A DNA stretch of 64,000 bases from Porticoccus sp041395745 (GTDB taxonomy: Bacteria > Pseudomonadota > Gammaproteobacteria > Pseudomonadales > Porticoccaceae), in assembly GCA_041395745.1 (NCBI GenBank), contig JAWKZV010000003.1, positions 521,229 through 585,228 on the forward strand. The letters are read 5' to 3'. The notes under the pieces were generated by a model that saw nothing but the letters and a program-made list of their open reading frames with translations, ran no database searches and was not told the origin of the DNA. The position numbers were made by a program, and so were the translations under genes. The first letter of the stretch is position 1, and each line of letters begins with the position of its first letter. Positions 63,154 to 64,000 of this stretch are shown piece after piece.

Positions 63154-63207
63154 AATGCTGATGCATGATTTGATTGTGCACCGCCCGTGCACTTTGAGAG
63201 TACTAAG

Positions 63208-63639
63208 ATGATAAAATTACTTAAATCTTTACCAGCACGCTGCTGGTTTATATCACTGGGGCTTTTTCTGGCGACTTTGGCTGCGGCTCATTTTTTTCCC
63301 TCAGAAATATTAACGGCATCTGCCAAGTTAGCGGCTTTGCCATTTCTGATTTGCACCATCGTTTTTTTCAGCTACTTGGGATTCAAAGCAATTGCTAGTC
63401 CTATCGGCCTTATAACCATCACCACTATGTTTTTAGCAATCGCATATTGGCAAGCGAGTTGGACAATTTTATGTGTCGGTTTAGCCTTCTTAGGCTTAAG
63501 CGGACTAATCCATTTATTTCAAAGACAACTGAAAGATACCGGTCGAGAACTAAGCCTGAGCGAAAAAAAATATTGGTACTGGGTAAACGAATTTGCAGAT
63601 GGTCGCTCATCTATCCTCCCTAAAAAAACAAGGTCATAG
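63208..63639 (+). CDS. Small membrane protein of the element
   Basis: 143 residues from ATG 63208. Four hydrophobic segments (about 10-28, 34-55, 62-80, 83-102) are followed by a charged tail (FQRQLKDTGRELSLSEKKYW). No family was recognised. It comes 54 bases after the FlhC-like gene on the same strand. It could be an exclusion or regulatory membrane protein; this is not shown. Confidence 0.6.
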   Translation: MIKLLKSLPARCWFISLGLFLATLAAAHFFPSEILTASAKLAALPFLICTIVFFSYLGFKAIASPIGLITITTMFLAIAYWQASWTILCVGLAFLGLSGLIHLFQRQLKDTGRELSLSEKKYWYWVNEFADGRSSILPKKTRS

Positions 63640-63744
63640 TAAATTGACTGCTTTTTTACTTATACTCAAAAAATTGATTGGCACTTTCGTACTACGAATG
63701 AAAAATGCCATTTCCATCAATGAATACGGATCAACTCAAGTTCG

Positions 63745-64000
63745 TTACCCAGCACAACAGGACAGTTCTTTGACATCCTTGTTAAAGGTTTGGGCGCAGA
63801 GCTTCAAACCCTCCACCATAGTCAGGTAAGGGAAAAGCTGGTCGGCTAATTCCGTCACCGTCATACGGTTGCGGATCGCCAGCGCCGCACTCTGGATCAG
63901 TTCTCCACCTTCATGCGCCAGAATCTGCGCCCCGATCAGGCGGCCAGTGGCTTTTTCCGTCACCAATTTGATAAAACCATCGGTCTCGAAATTCGCCAGT
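63745..64000 (-). CDS. merA: Mercuric reductase (MerA), C-terminal part; 5' end outside window
   Basis: The last 84 codons of a flavoprotein that reduces Hg(II) to Hg(0). The translation contains GFIKLVTEKATGRLIGAQIL, AIRNRMTVTELADQLFPYLT and ends LKLCAQTFNKDVKELSCCAG. The vicinal cysteine pair (the Hg-binding CC near the C-terminus) and family-specific terminal AG are intact. The stop is at 63745. Its GC content is higher than that of the preceding element genes, as expected for inserted cargo. The rest of the mer operon would lie beyond 64000. Confidence 0.92.
   Translation of the reverse strand, partial: LANFETDGFIKLVTEKATGRLIGAQILAHEGGELIQSAALAIRNRMTVTELADQLFPYLTMVEGLKLCAQTFNKDVKELSCCAG

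Larger units (their letters stand above)
59030..64000. mobile_element. Integrative element, regulatory end of SXT/R391-like type, continues past window
   Basis: From about 59030 the sequence becomes clearly AT-richer than the chromosome. The content is an S24 repressor, operator cluster, Cro-like protein, replication-like protein, DUF6475-like protein, lytic transglycosylase, FlhD-like and FlhC-like activators, a membrane protein and merA. In SXT/R391 ICEs, setR is the terminal gene next to the chromosome, followed inward by croS, small genes, a transglycosylase and setDC; the order here is the same. No integrase, att core or tra gene lies in the window, so conjugative status is unproven. Confidence 0.75.

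Overview
The window is a high-GC gammaproteobacterial chromosome segment followed by the first ~5 kb of an AT-richer integrated element. Protein sequences and gene order recall Pseudomonas and the marine Cellvibrionales (Microbulbifer-like). This taxonomic call is inferred from synteny: waaG-waaC-waaF-ilvE-glnE, rppH/ptsP, aroQ-accB-accC-prmA-DUF3426-dusB-fis-purH-purD, and coq7-osmC-crp-trpCDG. No rRNA or tRNA genes were seen.

Layout. 1-7001: LPS-core glycosyltransferases, branched-chain aminotransferase and GlnE on the minus strand. 7083-14063: an orphan GspE/PilB-type ATPase, a small conserved protein, argE and argA separated by a MITE-like element, then ilvD. 14141-19232: a six-gene TonB2-type energy-transduction operon (DUF3450, TtpC-like protein, ExbB, ExbD, TonB, TPR). 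19324-25171: folA, thyA, lgt, an NRDE protein, and an rppH and ptsP reading frame joined into one. 25297-38561: HAD phosphatase, rRNA modification (rsuA, rsmC), a PilZ/DUF1631 pair, PBP1b with a lipoprotein, a sugar/nucleoside kinase, a GGDEF/EAL protein, DUF2333 and a copper chaperone. 38718-49778: dsbD, then aroQ-accBC, a frameshifted prmA, a DUF3426 protein carrying 70 perfect GAAGCC repeats, dusB-fis and purH-purD. 49850-59007: AAA+ ATPase, MBL hydrolase, coq7, a LysR regulator, an RNA-like intergenic region with twin terminators, osmC/crp, a GFA-family protein and trpGDC.

59030-64000: base composition drops next to trpG. The gene order is S24 repressor, four-operator switch, Cro-like protein, replication-like protein, DUF6475-like protein, lytic transglycosylase, FlhD-like and FlhC-like activators, membrane protein, and the 3' end of a mercuric reductase. 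This resembles the regulatory end of SXT/R391-type integrative conjugative elements (SetR/CroS/SetDC), here carrying mercury resistance. The element lies beside trpG. In P. aeruginosa the R/F-pyocin cluster with its own CI-like repressor sits between trpE and trpG, so the same chromosomal site may be a shared insertion hotspot.

Most notable observations: the 420-bp perfect hexanucleotide repeat coding for (Glu-Ala)70; the SetR-like genetic switch and its chromosome junction; single-base lesions in prmA and probably at the rppH/ptsP boundary; a 265-bp element with perfect 23-bp terminal inverted repeats inside argE-argA; and a structured intergenic region between lysR and osmC.
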